Positions 4,255-5,705 of a DNA stretch of 5,705 bases are shown piece after piece. Below the pieces are notes generated by a model that had not been told where the DNA came from, searched no databases, and saw only the letters and a program-made list of their open reading frames with translations. How positions within the stretch are numbered: the first letter of the stretch is position 1; every line of letters starts with the position of its first letter. This stretch comes from Actinomycetota bacterium. Lineage in GTDB: Bacteria; Actinomycetota; Humimicrobiia; Humimicrobiales; Humimicrobiaceae. The stretch spans positions 1 to 5,705 of the forward strand of contig JAMCQQ010000388.1 in NCBI GenBank assembly GCA_023379515.1, written 5' to 3'. Position numbers and translations under genes: made by a program.

Positions 4255-5705
4255 ATGACTAGAATAAAAATGGGAATTCTTAGAAAAACAGTTATTATCA
4301 TCGCTTCAATATTTACTTTTATAGTCCTGGTTTTATTTTTACATTCCAGATTCATTATGATGGAAGATTATATCGAGCTGGAAGAAGAAGGTACAATTAA
4401 GAATATCGAACAAGCAAAAAATGTATTTGCTGCCAAAATTGATAAAATTGCAATCAGTGCAGAGGATTACGCTATCTGGGATGACACTTTTTCTTTCATG
4501 GCAAATAACAATCCCGATTATATTGATTCAAATTTTGACAATGATACCTTGGATAACCTTGATATAAACTTCATTGCATTAGTTGATACCAGTAAAAAAA
4601 TAAAATATATATATGCATTAGATCTTGAGAATAGGGAACGCGTGGAGCCCACAAAATCCTTCGAAGAATCTCTTGTGAAAGAGGTATCTGCCTCTGAACA
4701 ATACAGTAAGTCCTCTGAAAATCAGGGGGTGCTGGTAATAGATGGCAAACCAGTCATAGCAGCCACCAGACCTATACTGAAAACTAATGGTGATGGATCT
4801 CCAAATGGTACCCTAGTAATGGGCAGGTACATTGATAAGTCATTCGAAAATGATTTTTCTCTGGTTAATCAATATCCTGTAAATCTTTTTAATGTAAATG
4901 ATCCTGAAGTAAAATTGAAATTAGGGAGCATATTAAACAATTTTACTAAACCGGAAGTTATTTTAAGAAATAATATCGATATTGAATATATCAATAACAA
5001 TCAACTTGACGCCTATTATCTCTTCAGTGGTATTAACGGGGATCAGATTCTTTTAATGCGTATGACCTCGCCAAGAGATTTGTTTATTGAAGGCAATATT
5101 ACCACATGGAGGTTCATTTTAATTCTTATAATTACAGCTGCCATCAGTTGTATCCTAATAACCATTTTTTTAAGGAAAATAATATTATCCAGAATTACAA
5201 AGTTAAGTAAAGAAGTGTCAAAAATCGGGAAAAATCATGTCGGTTCCAGTGAGATAGAATTAACACCAACAATACCACGTCTGGGTAATGATGAAGTTAC
5301 AGACCTTGCAGAAAGCATAAATGGGATGCTTGCAGATTTGCGATCTGAAGAGCAGCTGCTGAAGGATAGTGAAAAGAAATTTAAGGACCTTGTTGAGTTG
5401 TTGCCGGAGATTGTAATTGAAGTTGATAAAAATAAAAAAATAACATTTGCAAATACAATTTTTTTTGAAACCTTAGGTTATGCTAAAAAGGACATTAAAG
5501 AAGGAATTTATACTAAAGATATATTTGCTACTGCGGATTTAGAAAAAGCTGAAGAAGGAATGGACAAAGTAATGGAGAGCAAGAAGCTTAGAAGTATTGA
5601 ATATCTCATATTAAAAAGAGATGGCACTACTTTTCCCGCTCTCGTCTCATCGCAGGTGAAAGTGGATGATAAAGGCAATACAAATGGTATCAGAAGCGAC
5701 CTTAC
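4255..5705 (+). CDS. Membrane sensor protein, TM-CHASE4-TM-HAMP-PAS (C-terminus beyond window)
   Basis: An open frame with no stop runs from the ATG at 4255 to the window edge (483 full codons). A membrane helix (about 12-29) precedes an extracytoplasmic CHASE4-type ligand-sensing domain (about 40-280), recognisable from YAIWDDTFSFM (72-82) and the later N-F-IALVD stretch. A second helix lies at 287-306. A HAMP linker (about 307-362) includes GNDEVTDLAESINGML (344-359), then a coiled stretch leads into a PAS domain from about 373 (LVELLPEIVIEVD, then KKITFANTIFFETLGY). The output module is outside the window. A histidine kinase is most usual, but a GGDEF or EAL diguanylate enzyme is equally compatible, so no activity is assigned. 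The gene is divergent from the Nif3 operon and probably its own unit. An in-frame TAA (4219-4221) bars an upstream start. ATG 4270 is an alternative; neither start has a good Shine-Dalgarno. Confidence 0.88.
   Translation, partial: MTRIKMGILRKTVIIIASIFTFIVLVLFLHSRFIMMEDYIELEEEGTIKNIEQAKNVFAAKIDKIAISAEDYAIWDDTFSFMANNNPDYIDSNFDNDTLDNLDINFIALVDTSKKIKYIYALDLENRERVEPTKSFEESLVKEVSASEQYSKSSENQGVLVIDGKPVIAATRPILKTNGDGSPNGTLVMGRYIDKSFENDFSLVNQYPVNLFNVNDPEVKLKLGSILNNFTKPEVILRNNIDIEYINNNQLDAYYLFSGINGDQILLMRMTSPRDLFIEGNITTWRFILILIITAAISCILITIFLRKIILSRITKLSKEVSKIGKNHVGSSEIELTPTIPRLGNDEVTDLAESINGMLADLRSEEQLLKDSEKKFKDLVELLPEIVIEVDKNKKITFANTIFFETLGYAKKDIKEGIYTKDIFATADLEKAEEGMDKVMESKKLRSIEYLILKRDGTTFPALVSSQVKVDDKGNTNGIRSDL

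Overview
The window is an AT-rich stretch of a bacterial chromosome. The bacterial assignment rests on a type-A RNase P RNA gene, sigma70-like extended -10 promoters, and a Nif3 / C4 zinc-ribbon / RNase H gene cluster. The same three-gene order is known from Actinobacteria (for example Rv2230c-Rv2229c-Rv2228c of Mycobacterium tuberculosis). The low GC and frequent TTG starts are unlike typical high-GC actinobacteria. A low-GC, perhaps uncultured, lineage with that ancestral gene order is a reasonable guess, but it is inference only.

Layout from left to right. (1) Positions 1-267, minus strand: 5' part of rnpB, the catalytic RNA of RNase P, cut by the window edge, with its promoter just upstream (274-282). 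(2) Positions 283-515: a non-coding leader region holding two inverted repeats. (3) Positions 516-1784, plus strand: a two-domain GNAT-type acyltransferase of the YghO-like family, with no functional partner in view. (4) Positions 1785-1892: a short gap between converging genes that carries near-identical 13-base repeats. (5) Positions 1893-4097, minus strand: a tight operon transcribed Nif3 -> coiled-coil zinc-ribbon protein -> RNase HI. Each junction overlaps by a few bases and both downstream genes start with TTG, so translational coupling is likely. An extended -10 promoter lies at 4157-4165. (6) Positions 4098-4254: a very AT-rich divergent promoter region. (7) From 4255 to the window end, plus strand: the N-terminal 483 residues of a membrane sensor (TM-CHASE4-TM-HAMP-PAS) whose output domain lies beyond the edge.

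Functionally, rnpB, RNase H, the zinc-ribbon protein and Nif3 are housekeeping genes of RNA and metal/nucleic-acid biology. The acyltransferase lies on the opposite strand between rnpB and the operon, and the sensor diverges from the operon; both look like separate transcription units. The most unusual local signal is a GC-richer, in-frame repetitive insertion in Nif3 (18-bp period, hexapeptide EP repeats, with an inverted repeat alongside). No defence system, CRISPR array, transposase or other obvious novel system is visible.
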